In this document: positions 12,562 through 20,785 of the stretch, one piece after another
Layout of the letters: each line of letters opens with the position of its first letter
Position numbering within the stretch: position 1 is the stretch's first letter
NCBI RefSeq assembly: GCF_023016115.1
Contig: NZ_JALKBH010000007.1
Coordinates: 1 to 64,000, forward strand
Reading direction: 5' to 3'
Source of the DNA: Alcanivorax sp. S6407
GTDB lineage: Bacteria > Pseudomonadota > Gammaproteobacteria > Pseudomonadales > Alcanivoracaceae
DNA length: 64,000 bases
Notes under the pieces: generated by a model
What the model saw: the letters and a program-made list of their open reading frames with translations, nothing else
Database searches by the model: none
What the model was told of the DNA's origin: nothing
Translations under genes and position numbers: made by a program

Positions 12562-12631
12562 AAGCTGGACGCTTGACGCCGGACGCCTGACGCAGGGGGA
12601 GCGTCAGGCCTCTGGCATCTGGCCTCAGGCG
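12562..12631. repeat. degenerate 7-base tandem array with inner hairpin
   Basis: Ten heptamers run without gaps: AAGCTGG, ACGCTTG, ACGCCGG, ACGCCTG, ACGCAGG, GGGAGCG, then TCAGGCC, TCTGGCA, TCTGGCC, TCAGGCG. The second half is close to the reverse complement of the first. GCCTGACGC (12585-12593) and GCGTCAGGC (12601-12609) form a perfect 9-bp stem with a 7-base loop. The array lies between pepA and holC and includes the pepA stop codon. The same length and unit size recur at 4025-4094. Confidence 0.7.
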
Positions 12632-14094
12632 TTATCCATCAAATAGCGGGTCAGCATGGGGACGGGGCGGCCGGTGGCACCTTTGCTCATGCCGCCACTG
12701 ATCCAGGCGGTGCCAGCGATGTCCAGATGGGCCCATTTCACGTCCTTGGCAAACCGGGACAGGAAGCAGGCGGCGGTGATAGAACCGGCTTTCGGGCCGC
12801 CGATGTTCTGCATGTCGGCAAAGGGGCTGTCCAGTTGGCTCTGGTATTCATCCCACAGCGGCATGGGCCAGCCGCGGTCACCGGTAGACTGGCCGGCGTT
12901 CAGCAGGGCCTGGCTGAGATCGTCATCGTTGGCGTAGACCGCCTGGGCATGGGCGCCCAGGGCGACCACACAGGCTCCGGTGAGGGTGGCGATATCGATC
13001 ACCGTATGCGGCTTGTGTTTCTGCTGCACATAAGTGAGTGCATCACACAGCACCAGACGGCCTTCGGCGTCGGTGTTGAGAATTTCCACGGTCTGGCCGG
13101 ACAGGGTCTTGACGATATCGCCGGGGCGCGAGGCGCGTCCATCGGGCATGTTTTCGGCGGCAGCTACCACGGCCACCAGATGAATCGGCAGGTCCAGTTC
13201 GCAGACGGTTTTCACTGTGCCGAACACGCTGGCGGCGCCGCCCATGTCGTACTTCATTTCGTCCATACCGGCACCGGGCTTCAGGGAGATGCCGCCGGTG
13301 TCGAAGGTGATGCCTTTGCCGACCAGCGCCACGGGGCCCTGTTTAGTGGGCTTGGCGCCTTTGTATTCCATGACAATGATCTGCCCCTGGCGCTCGGAGC
13401 CCTTGGCCACGGCGATAAAGGCGCCCATGCCCATTTTCTCGGCCTGGGCCTGACTGACCACTTTCACGGTGAGCTTGTCATAGGCCTTGGCCAGATCACG
13501 GGCCACGCCACTGAGATATTCCGGGTAGCAGTCGTTGGGGGGCAGGTTGCCCAGGTCCCGGGCCAGGTTGACGCCTTCGGCCACGCCTTTACCTGTCTTG
13601 TGAGCCTTGGTCAGAGACGCGTCTTTTTCTGCATGCCAGAAGGTCCACTTGCTCAGCTTGCCGGCCGGGGCCGGTTTGCTGCGGTACTGATCGAAGCGGT
13701 AGCCACCTTCTTCAACCAGGCGTGCGCCTTCGCGTACCTGCCACTCCAGGGACTGGGGCTGGCTCTCTTCCAGCAGCCATACGGCATGTTTCACCGGCGC
13801 ATTGAGAATGGTTTTGACGGCATTGCGCAGCAGGGTCTGCCATTGCTGGTCACTGGGCTGGCTGTCACCGCTGCCCACCAGCAGGATGCGGTCGGCATTG
13901 ATGCCGGCAGGGTTGTGTAGCCAGACCATCTGGCCGCTGCTGCCATTGAAGTCGCCAGCCTTGATCAGCGCGGTCAGCTGGGTGCCGGTTTCTTCCGGGA
14001 GGGCGGCGGGTAGATCGCTTTTCTTGCCCATGGTGACGATCAGGGCATCGGCTTTAATCTTGTCCAGGGGCCGGTGAGTTGCTGCGAAATCCAT
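12625..14094 (-). CDS. pepA: leucyl aminopeptidase (cytosol aminopeptidase, M17)
   Basis: A 489-residue M17 peptidase. The signature NTDAEGRLVL and the metal-binding VGKGITFDTGGISLKP block are intact, and so is MKYDMGGAA. The enzyme is a two-metal hexamer that releases N-terminal residues; in E. coli it also binds DNA. I use the ATG at 14094 (MDFAATHRPL) with GGAGACC upstream. It is the first gene of the pepA-holC-valS run, divergent from lptF. Confidence 0.96.
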   Translation of the reverse strand: MDFAATHRPLDKIKADALIVTMGKKSDLPAALPEETGTQLTALIKAGDFNGSSGQMVWLHNPAGINADRILLVGSGDSQPSDQQWQTLLRNAVKTILNAPVKHAVWLLEESQPQSLEWQVREGARLVEEGGYRFDQYRSKPAPAGKLSKWTFWHAEKDASLTKAHKTGKGVAEGVNLARDLGNLPPNDCYPEYLSGVARDLAKAYDKLTVKVVSQAQAEKMGMGAFIAVAKGSERQGQIIVMEYKGAKPTKQGPVALVGKGITFDTGGISLKPGAGMDEMKYDMGGAASVFGTVKTVCELDLPIHLVAVVAAAENMPDGRASRPGDIVKTLSGQTVEILNTDAEGRLVLCDALTYVQQKHKPHTVIDIATLTGACVVALGAHAQAVYANDDDLSQALLNAGQSTGDRGWPMPLWDEYQSQLDSPFADMQNIGGPKAGSITAACFLSRFAKDVKWAHLDIAGTAWISGGMSKGATGRPVPMLTRYLMDNA

Positions 14095-14338
14095 GTGGTC
14101 TCCAATATTTGATGCGACTGCCAACAACGGGAAATAGTGGGGCCTCGACGCAGGAAACGCAATCCGGGCCGGGAACCATTATCACCTTTGACTGCCTGTC
14201 AGTTACACTAGGCGCAATTCTCCGCGGATGCCGGTGCGGCACTTCAGCCGTTTGCGGCTTTTTGAGGCGGAGGGTGTCGATGCCGCAGGCCATGCCTGCC
14301 ATTACCGGTGTTGATGCCTTATTAGCAGACAGGGACGA

Positions 14339-15457
14339 GTGGGCCACCCCTTGATTCTTCATCGTTACATCAATCGACAGCTGTTCATGACCACCATCAT
14401 GGTCACCTTTATTCTGGTGATGGTGCTGGTCAGTGGTCGTTTCATCAAATATCTGGCCGAGGCGGCCGCCGGGGAAATCGCAGCGGATGCCCTGTTTCTG
14501 GTGATGGCCTTCCGGATGCCGGAATTCCTGCAAATGATCGTGCCGCTCAGCCTCTACATCGGTGTGCTGCTGGTGCTGGGCCGCATGTACATGGACAACG
14601 AGATGGTGGTGTTGCAGGCCGGAGGTCAGGGCAGCGGCCGGATCGTCAGGTCTTTGATCGTTCCGGTGCTGATGGCCACGGCGCTGGTGGCTGCCTTTGC
14701 GTTGTTCGTGACCCCCCGTGGTGATGCGGAAGTCGCGCGCATTTTCGAGGAACAGAAAGACCGTTCCGTGCTGGAGTTGCTGACCCCTGGGCGATTTCAT
14801 GTGAAAGGGTATCGCAATAGCCAGCGTGCCACCTACGCAGAACACCTCAATCGCGAAAAGGGGGTGCTGGAAAATGTCTTTGTGGCGGATGCCAAGTTTG
14901 AGGGGCAGGACGAGGCCAGCCGGCTGCTCACTGTCTGGGCAAGAAATGGCAAGCTGATCGTGGATGATGGCGTCAGCTATCTGTTGCTCACAGAAGGCTT
15001 CCAGTACCAGGGGCGCCCGGGTGAGAGAGGTTATCGGGAAATCGGTTTCAAGGAAGCCCGTGTGCGTATCGGCTCGGAAAAGACTGACAGCCGTCCGCCC
15101 AAGGCGCGCGGCATGTCCACCGAGGAACTGATCGACGTCCGTGACACCAATCGGGATGCCATGGCAGAGCTACAATGGCGTATCTCGTTGATTCTGACGG
15201 TCCCGTTGATGGCGCTGGCGGCGATTCCGTTGTCCAGGGTCAACCCTCGCCAGGGACGTTTTTACCGCCTGATTCCAGCAGTGCTGGGCTATATGTTGTA
15301 TGTGGGCATGTTGCTGGTGTGCCGCAGTGCCATTGAAGACCATGAAGGGGCTCTGCCCTGGTATCTCAATATGGCCTGGATTCACCTGCTGGTGGCGGTG
15401 GTGGTGTTCCTGCTGTACTTCGGCGGGCGAATTTTCCGCCGGAGGACAGTGGCATGA
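14339..15457 (+). CDS. lptF: LPS export permease LptF
   Basis: An inner-membrane permease of about 372 residues. With LptG and the ATPase LptB it extracts lipopolysaccharide from the inner membrane. It has the family layout: two N-terminal membrane segments, a helix pair near residues 60-75 and 95-120, a periplasmic beta-jellyroll (about 125-265), then three C-terminal helices. The GTG at 14339 is the longest frame. A TTG at 14351 would give MILHRYINRQ, closer to how LptF proteins usually begin, and may be the real start. lptG follows with an ATGA overlap. Confidence 0.93.
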   Translation: MGHPLILHRYINRQLFMTTIMVTFILVMVLVSGRFIKYLAEAAAGEIAADALFLVMAFRMPEFLQMIVPLSLYIGVLLVLGRMYMDNEMVVLQAGGQGSGRIVRSLIVPVLMATALVAAFALFVTPRGDAEVARIFEEQKDRSVLELLTPGRFHVKGYRNSQRATYAEHLNREKGVLENVFVADAKFEGQDEASRLLTVWARNGKLIVDDGVSYLLLTEGFQYQGRPGERGYREIGFKEARVRIGSEKTDSRPPKARGMSTEELIDVRDTNRDAMAELQWRISLILTVPLMALAAIPLSRVNPRQGRFYRLIPAVLGYMLYVGMLLVCRSAIEDHEGALPWYLNMAWIHLLVAVVVFLLYFGGRIFRRRTVA

Positions 15458-16515
15458 GGCTGCTCAAGCGATATTTCTGGCGCGCGGTGCTGATTCCGAC
15501 CCTGGCCATCCTGGCCATCATTGTCGGGCTCGACTGCCTGTTCGGTTTTATTTATGAGCTCGAATTCCTGCGCGGGGATTATCAGGCGCTGCAGGCTCTG
15601 CAATATATCCTCACCACCTCTCCGCGGCGGATCCACGAATACCTGCCCATGGCCATTTTGCTGGGGACCCTGATCGGTCTGGGGTTGCTGGCCAATAGCG
15701 GAGAGCTGTCGGTCATTCGTGCCGCCGGGGTATCGACATTGCGGGTCAGCTGGTTGGTGCTGCGGCCGGTATTGATGCTGATCGTGCTGTCTGTTCCTCT
15801 CGGCGAGTACCTGGCCCCCTATACCGAACAGGTAGCCCAGAGTAATCGCTCCCTGGCAGAAGGGGGGGGCGAGGTGGTGCGCTCCAAATATGGGCATTGG
15901 CACCGCCAGGGCGACGAGTTCCTGTACTTCAATGCGGTTCAGCCCAACGGGGTACTTTACGGTCTGACCCGTTACCGGTTTACCGATGAGCACAAGCTGG
16001 TGGAAACGCAATTTGTCGAGCGGGCTATTTACCAGGGCGACTATTGGTCTCTTGAAGGGGTAAGTGGTACCCGGTTGCTGGAAGACCATACCGAAACCTA
16101 TCAGCAGGACAGCGGCAAGTGGATCACCGGACTGACTCCCCAGTTGCTAAGTATTGTGGTGGTCAAGCCCGACAACCTGGCCATGGCCAAGCTGCTGGAA
16201 TACACCCGCTATCTCAAGCAGCAGGGGCTGGAAACGGCAGATTACATGCTCAGTTTCTGGCAGCGCTTGCTGATGCCGCTGGCGACCATCGGCATGGTGT
16301 TGATCGCTATCTCGTTTGTCTTCGGGCCGTTGCGGGAGGTCACCATGGGGCTGCGGCTGACCGCAGGTATCGTGGCGGGGCTGATCTTCCACTACGGTCA
16401 ACAATTCTTCGGCCAGTTGTCGCTGGTGTTCCATGCTGACCCGATGATGGCTGCGGCCTTGCCTCCTTCATTGTGCCTGATCCTGGGCATCTGGCTGCTG
16501 CAGAGGGTGCGATAG
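15454..16515 (+). CDS. lptG: LPS export permease LptG
   Basis: A 353-residue partner of LptF with the same layout: N-terminal membrane helices, a central periplasmic domain, and C-terminal helices with LPLATIGMVLIAISFVFGPL. The start overlaps the lptF stop by four bases (ATGA), so the two are translationally coupled. The order lptF-lptG opposite pepA is the standard one. Confidence 0.95.
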   Translation: MRLLKRYFWRAVLIPTLAILAIIVGLDCLFGFIYELEFLRGDYQALQALQYILTTSPRRIHEYLPMAILLGTLIGLGLLANSGELSVIRAAGVSTLRVSWLVLRPVLMLIVLSVPLGEYLAPYTEQVAQSNRSLAEGGGEVVRSKYGHWHRQGDEFLYFNAVQPNGVLYGLTRYRFTDEHKLVETQFVERAIYQGDYWSLEGVSGTRLLEDHTETYQQDSGKWITGLTPQLLSIVVVKPDNLAMAKLLEYTRYLKQQGLETADYMLSFWQRLLMPLATIGMVLIAISFVFGPLREVTMGLRLTAGIVAGLIFHYGQQFFGQLSLVFHADPMMAAALPPSLCLILGIWLLQRVR

Positions 16516-16516
16516 G

Positions 16517-17227
16517 ATGATCTGGCGGGGGCAGGGACGCACTCACAAGGGACGCCGGGCAGCCAACGAGGATGCGTTGGTCTGTCGGGATGGTGAAGGC
16601 CTGTGGGCGGTCATTGATGGCATGGGAGGCCATGAAGCCGGCGATCTGGCTGCCAATATGGTGCGCGAAAGCCTGGAAACCCTGTCCCTTGGTGGCGGTA
16701 TCACACACCGGCTGGTGGCAGTGGAAACCGCGCTGCAAACGGCCAACCATGCGATCCGTCATCATGCCGCTATCAACATGCGCAGCAAGCCCATGGGAGC
16801 CACGGTGGTGGTGTTGCTGGTGTATCGTGGTGAGGCGGCGGTGATGTGGGCGGGGGATTCGCGCCTGTATCGCTATGATGGTGAAGCGCTGGCCATGCTG
16901 ACCCGGGATCACACCCCGGTGCAGGCACTGGTGGATGCCGGTCAGCTCGACGAGCAACAAGCCATGAGCCACCCTCGCGCCAACGTGATTTATCAGGCGG
17001 TGGGTATTGGTGAAAAGCTGAAGCTGGACCAGATTCGTTTCGAGCCGCAGGCGAGAGAGCGCTTTCTGCTGACCAGCGACGGTATCCATTCGGTGCTGGC
17101 CGTGACGGATCTGGCCGCGCTGATGCGCCATCGAGTGTCGGAATCCGGTGTCCTCAAGGCGGCACTGGATCGTGGCAGCAAGGATAATGTCACTGCGGTG
17201 CTGGTTGCAGCTGACACGGAAGAATAG
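16517..17227 (+). CDS. PP2C-type serine/threonine phosphatase
   Basis: A 236-residue metal-dependent phosphatase starting one base after the lptG stop. PP2C motifs are in order: RAANEDA (about residue 17), AVIDGMGGHEAGD, WAGDSRLYRY, TRDHT, LLTSDGIHSVL and DNVTAVLV. All metal-binding Asp residues are present. Its close coupling to lptFG suggests co-transcription, but no kinase is adjacent. It differs clearly from the island PP2C at 59600. Confidence 0.9.
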   Translation: MIWRGQGRTHKGRRAANEDALVCRDGEGLWAVIDGMGGHEAGDLAANMVRESLETLSLGGGITHRLVAVETALQTANHAIRHHAAINMRSKPMGATVVVLLVYRGEAAVMWAGDSRLYRYDGEALAMLTRDHTPVQALVDAGQLDEQQAMSHPRANVIYQAVGIGEKLKLDQIRFEPQARERFLLTSDGIHSVLAVTDLAALMRHRVSESGVLKAALDRGSKDNVTAVLVAADTEE

Positions 17228-17267
17228 CTGGAAAAGACCGCGCGGGCTGGTATACTCGCGCCCCACT

Positions 17268-17354
17268 GCCAGAGTGGTGGAATTGGTAGACACGACGGAT
17301 TCAAAATCCGTTGCCTTCACGGGCGTGCCGGTTCAAGTCCGGCCTCTGGTACCA
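17268..17354 (+). tRNA. tRNA-Leu (CAA)
   Basis: An 87-base class II tRNA with a GCCAGAG/CTCTGGT acceptor, a long variable arm and encoded CCA. The anticodon loop TTCAAAA gives anticodon CAA. It marks the chromosome-island junction: the integrase gene begins 161 bases downstream, so the tRNA 3' end is the likely attachment site. Confidence 0.97.
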
Positions 17355-17515
17355 AATGGCAGTGCGGTAGCATCCGAGGAGTTCCTCGATAAGCTATAAA
17401 AACAGTAGGTTATCTGAGGTTCTCTTCCGCTACCGTCCGATAGAGTTTGTTGACATCTGGCCCCTCCTGGGGCCAACTTTGGGGCCAACATCCAAGCCCA
17501 AAGACGGCGAAAGCC
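17355..17515 (+). other. island left junction and integrase leader
   Basis: The stretch between tRNA-Leu and the integrase start contains two direct copies of GGGGCCAAC (17469-17477 and 17481-17489). A CGAGGA-GT-TCCTCG-like palindrome lies near 17370. Repeats of this kind are common at arm sites of P4-type integrases. A second copy of the tRNA 3' end, which would mark the right end, was not seen in the window. Confidence 0.45.
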
Positions 17516-18721
17516 ATGGAAACCAACAAACTCAGCGACGTCAAAATCCGCGCAGCAAAGCCCCAAGACAAGCTCTACAGCATCTCCGATGGTGAGGGGA
17601 TGTTCCTGGAGGTTTCTCCCACTGGAGGCAAATGGTGGCGCTTCAAGTATCGCTTCAATGGTAAGCAGAAGCGGCTCTCTCTAGGCACCTATCCCAGCAC
17701 AAGTCTCAAGGTCGCCCGCGATAAGCGGCAGCAAGCCCGAGAGCTGCTCGCCTCCGGAGTTGACCCCGCTCAGCAGCGTAAATCCGAAAAGTTGGCCACA
17801 GAAACTGCCCTGCGCAATACCTTTGCCGGGGTGGCGGAAGAGTGGGCGCAGAACAAGGTCCAGAGCGAGAAGTGGACGCCGACAACGGAGAAGAAGCGGC
17901 GCATCTGGCTGGATAACGGTCTTATGCCATATCTGGGCAGTCGGCCAATATCGGAAATCACCACTGCAGAGTTGTGGGGCGTTCTCCAGCACACCCAAAA
18001 GACCAGTGGCTATACCGCTAACCGGCTCAGGGGCATGGCCTCCGAGATCTTCAATTTCGCCATGGCCACTGGCCGTGCGGACAACAACCCCGCCTTGCCC
18101 CTGCAGGGGCAAATCGCCGTCAAAAAAGAAAAGCACCGTCTGGCGATCCTGGAGCCGGATGAGGTGGGCAAGATGCTTCGTGCCATTGATGGCTGTCAGG
18201 CGGCAGCCACTACTAAGGCCGCAGCCCGGTTGGCTCCGCTGGTGTTCGTCCGGCCTGGCGAATTGCGCCATGCTGAATGGTCAGAAATTGACTTGAAGAA
18301 GGCTCTCTGGAGCATTCCGGCAGAGAAGATGAAGATGCGGGAGCCCCATGTGGTTCCTCTGTGTCGACAGGCCGTCGCCATCCTCAAGGAAATTCAACCT
18401 CTCACAGGTAATTCGGGCTATGTCTTCGAAGGCACCAAGCCAGGTGAGCCGATCAGCGATAACACCCTGAACAAGCTCCTTAAGACGCTCGGGTATAAAG
18501 GCAAGATGACCCAGCACGGTTGGCGGGCTATCGCCCGAACATTGCTTGATGAAGTACTGGATGTTCGAGTGGATTGGATTGAGCATCAGTTGGCGCACTC
18601 TGTCAGGGATGCTAATGGAAGGGCCTACAATAGAACATCTCATCTGGAAGGTCGTACCCTGATGATGCAGCAGTGGGCGGATTACTTGGACGGTTTGAAA
18701 AAGGAAAATCATCGGGTGTAG
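17516..18721 (+). CDS. P4-type tyrosine integrase
   Basis: A 401-residue site-specific recombinase with an N-terminal DUF4102 arm-binding domain (KLSDVKIRAAKPQDKLYSIS), a SAM-like core-binding domain (about 100-190) and a C-terminal catalytic domain. Catalytic residues are visible: Arg in VFVRPGELRHAEW, His and Arg in QHGWRAIART, His in EHQLAH, and the Tyr nucleophile in GRAYNR. The ATG at 17516 is used over one 69 bases upstream because the family begins here. It catalyses integration of the island into tRNA-Leu. Confidence 0.95.
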   Translation: METNKLSDVKIRAAKPQDKLYSISDGEGMFLEVSPTGGKWWRFKYRFNGKQKRLSLGTYPSTSLKVARDKRQQARELLASGVDPAQQRKSEKLATETALRNTFAGVAEEWAQNKVQSEKWTPTTEKKRRIWLDNGLMPYLGSRPISEITTAELWGVLQHTQKTSGYTANRLRGMASEIFNFAMATGRADNNPALPLQGQIAVKKEKHRLAILEPDEVGKMLRAIDGCQAAATTKAAARLAPLVFVRPGELRHAEWSEIDLKKALWSIPAEKMKMREPHVVPLCRQAVAILKEIQPLTGNSGYVFEGTKPGEPISDNTLNKLLKTLGYKGKMTQHGWRAIARTLLDEVLDVRVDWIEHQLAHSVRDANGRAYNRTSHLEGRTLMMQQWADYLDGLKKENHRV

Positions 18722-18791
18722 GTTCCGGGGGTGGTCAGCAATAACTTCCGGCAAACATCAGAGCGAAGAAATAGGTTAGGTAGAGGGGTTT

Positions 18792-20369
18792 ATGGGGCGT
18801 TTGTTTGTTGGCTTTGATGAAGTTGTTAAGGGTGGCGATGAGATTGAGGGCAAGGTTCTTGATCTGGCTTTCAATGGATATGTGGGGGCTTATGTAAAGG
18901 TCGCCGCCCCCTACTCTGTCATTAAGGAATATGTCGGGCAAAAGATTACCGTTGAGGATCAGTATCATCTATTTGAACCCGTTAGGCAGCGCGGGATTAA
19001 GGCTTTTAAGCTGGACCCCGAAACGATAAGGGAAATCATTAGGTTTGGGGAAGCGGGTTGTCAGTTTTTTAAGTCTGGAATCGGTTTTGATGATAACGAT
19101 GCTTTGGTTGAGTACAAAACAATAACAAGAAACTATGTTCCTGGAATAAAAGAAAAATTTTATGGAACAAATATGTCGCCGCTAGATTATAAAAAAATAA
19201 AAGAGGGGGGTGTGTATGTTGATAATGGTAGTGAGGCTGGTACGGGGTGTGATTTTGAATATATTTACAAGAAAGAACTTCCCCGGAGAGATGTTTCAGG
19301 GTTGATGTTTGGCTGTAATCTAAATGATCCAGTTCTAAAGGGGTTGAATTCTTACTCTGGGCGAATTTTTAAAGCTATGTTGTCCAGTGTGATGATTTAC
19401 AGTGTTGGATTTTTGAGTAGGTTTGATCCTCGATTCGATCTTTGCTGGCTGCAGTGGATTTTGGTTAATAGGAGAATGTTTTATATACCTTTTCATTTTC
19501 TGGTCGAAAATAGATCTTGGCCCCCCAAAAAAGAATTGGCTTCATGGCATAGTCATGAGGTTTTGCCAGATCCTGAAGGAGGCGGTGTTTTCCTTCGTCC
19601 AAGGGCTAGGAATGAGTATGTTCTTTGTAGCTTTAATGGGCAGATGGAGGAAATAGAAGATGGAGCCAGGAATTGTTTTGTTCCTCGACCTATTAACATC
19701 TCAATTAAATCAAGCGATATACAGTTTTTAACAACTGACAGTGATCTGATTATTAAAGTACTTTCCGGGGAGGTAGAGTTAATCCGTGAGAATAGAGGTG
19801 AGGGAAAGGAGGAGAGTAATGAAAAGGGGGTAGATGATCTTGATAAAGTGGAAGGTTTTGAGAGATGCCGAAGCATTGCTGTTGAGTGGATATGCGATCT
19901 GGCAAAAGTCGAGGAGGCTGAGCTGTCGAACGCGGAAAAGCTTATTGATTATGTAGCAATTGCAGTTTGTACATGGGAGAAACCGCTTGAAAGCGGGAAA
20001 GCGGATAAAGATTATTGCCGCCAACTTATGCATGCATTGCCGACAGCGTATCCTTCTTATTCCGAGAATCTTGTGAGATTGGTCGCCCAGAGTCGAAGCC
20101 CGAAAAGGAAACCTGTCGGAAAAGCCCGGGATTTGGTGGTAAGGAGTAAGGATGTAGATATTTTGAAGAAGACCTCATTGCCGATCCTGATTGAGGCATG
20201 GAAGCAGTTTGTGTTTGTCCGCGACAAAACGGCCAAGAAAGAAAAGAAGCAAGAGTGGAAAAAGGTTTTGAATGTCTTCCTTGAGCGTCATCAGATCAAA
20301 ACGGACTATCACACCGCTGTGGCAGATGTGTTGCTGAGCGATCAGGACGAGGAGGATTTGTTTATTTAA
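18792..20369 (+). CDS. unrecognised 525-residue island protein
   Basis: I do not recognise this protein. It has no signal peptide. One hydrophobic stretch (about residues 195-225) is possible, but the rest looks soluble. A charged, low-complexity linker (about 335-360, rich in Glu, Lys and Gly) separates a larger N-terminal part from a helical C-terminal part, which carries a Lys-rich segment (KTAKKEKKQEWKKV) and ends acidic (DQDEEDLFI). The gene is markedly more AT-rich than the backbone and than the integrase before it. It has AGGTAGAGGGG before its ATG and lies 70 bases after the integrase, a slot often used for cargo such as defence genes. Confidence 0.7.
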   Translation: MGRLFVGFDEVVKGGDEIEGKVLDLAFNGYVGAYVKVAAPYSVIKEYVGQKITVEDQYHLFEPVRQRGIKAFKLDPETIREIIRFGEAGCQFFKSGIGFDDNDALVEYKTITRNYVPGIKEKFYGTNMSPLDYKKIKEGGVYVDNGSEAGTGCDFEYIYKKELPRRDVSGLMFGCNLNDPVLKGLNSYSGRIFKAMLSSVMIYSVGFLSRFDPRFDLCWLQWILVNRRMFYIPFHFLVENRSWPPKKELASWHSHEVLPDPEGGGVFLRPRARNEYVLCSFNGQMEEIEDGARNCFVPRPINISIKSSDIQFLTTDSDLIIKVLSGEVELIRENRGEGKEESNEKGVDDLDKVEGFERCRSIAVEWICDLAKVEEAELSNAEKLIDYVAIAVCTWEKPLESGKADKDYCRQLMHALPTAYPSYSENLVRLVAQSRSPKRKPVGKARDLVVRSKDVDILKKTSLPILIEAWKQFVFVRDKTAKKEKKQEWKKVLNVFLERHQIKTDYHTAVADVLLSDQDEEDLFI

Positions 20370-20503
20370 ACTTAATAAAACCAATAAAAACATGTGGTTG
20401 CATGATCTTGTCCGCGAATACCGGGCCTGATATTTCTTATTTCCGATAACCGATCTGATCTTTTCTACATTTCGTTCTCCTGTTAACTACGAAGGAGTCC
20501 GAA

Positions 20504-20785
20504 ATGGGCCGTTCTGTTCAAAAAAGCAACACTCATGTGGCTCGCAATGGTGCGCTAAGCAGTCTCTCCACGCTTCAGTATCAGGTTATCCGCTTGCCGG
20601 AGGTGCAGCGGATAACTGGCCTCTCGAAGTCCACCATCTATGCCAAAATGGATCCCTGTTCGCCTTATCACGACCCTGATTGGCCGAAGAAAGTGAATCT
20701 CGGCCCCAGATCCGTGGGCTGGTATCGACATGAAGTCATCGAATGGGTTGAGTCCCGGTCAACTTCTGCGGCATGGGGGGCTTGA
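20504..20785 (+). CDS. AlpA-family excisionase/regulator
   Basis: A 93-residue protein with an AlpA-type winged helix: IRLPEVQRITGLSKSTIYAK, then a short wing and GPRSVGWYRHEVIEWVESR. AlpA proteins act as activators or excision factors on P4-like islands. AAGGAG precedes the ATG by 8 bases. The stop overlaps the next gene. Confidence 0.88.
   Translation: MGRSVQKSNTHVARNGALSSLSTLQYQVIRLPEVQRITGLSKSTIYAKMDPCSPYHDPDWPKKVNLGPRSVGWYRHEVIEWVESRSTSAAWGA

Noticed and set aside
12727-13920. 397-codon open frame opposite pepA
   Set aside because: Antisense shadow of pepA with no family resemblance.
14188-14218. TTGACT and TACACT as the lptF promoter
   Set aside because: The spacing is only 10 bases, too short for sigma-70.
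16340-17320. 326-codon minus-strand frame across lptG, PP2C and tRNA-Leu
   Set aside because: It crosses a tRNA and two well-supported genes and has no protein-like features.
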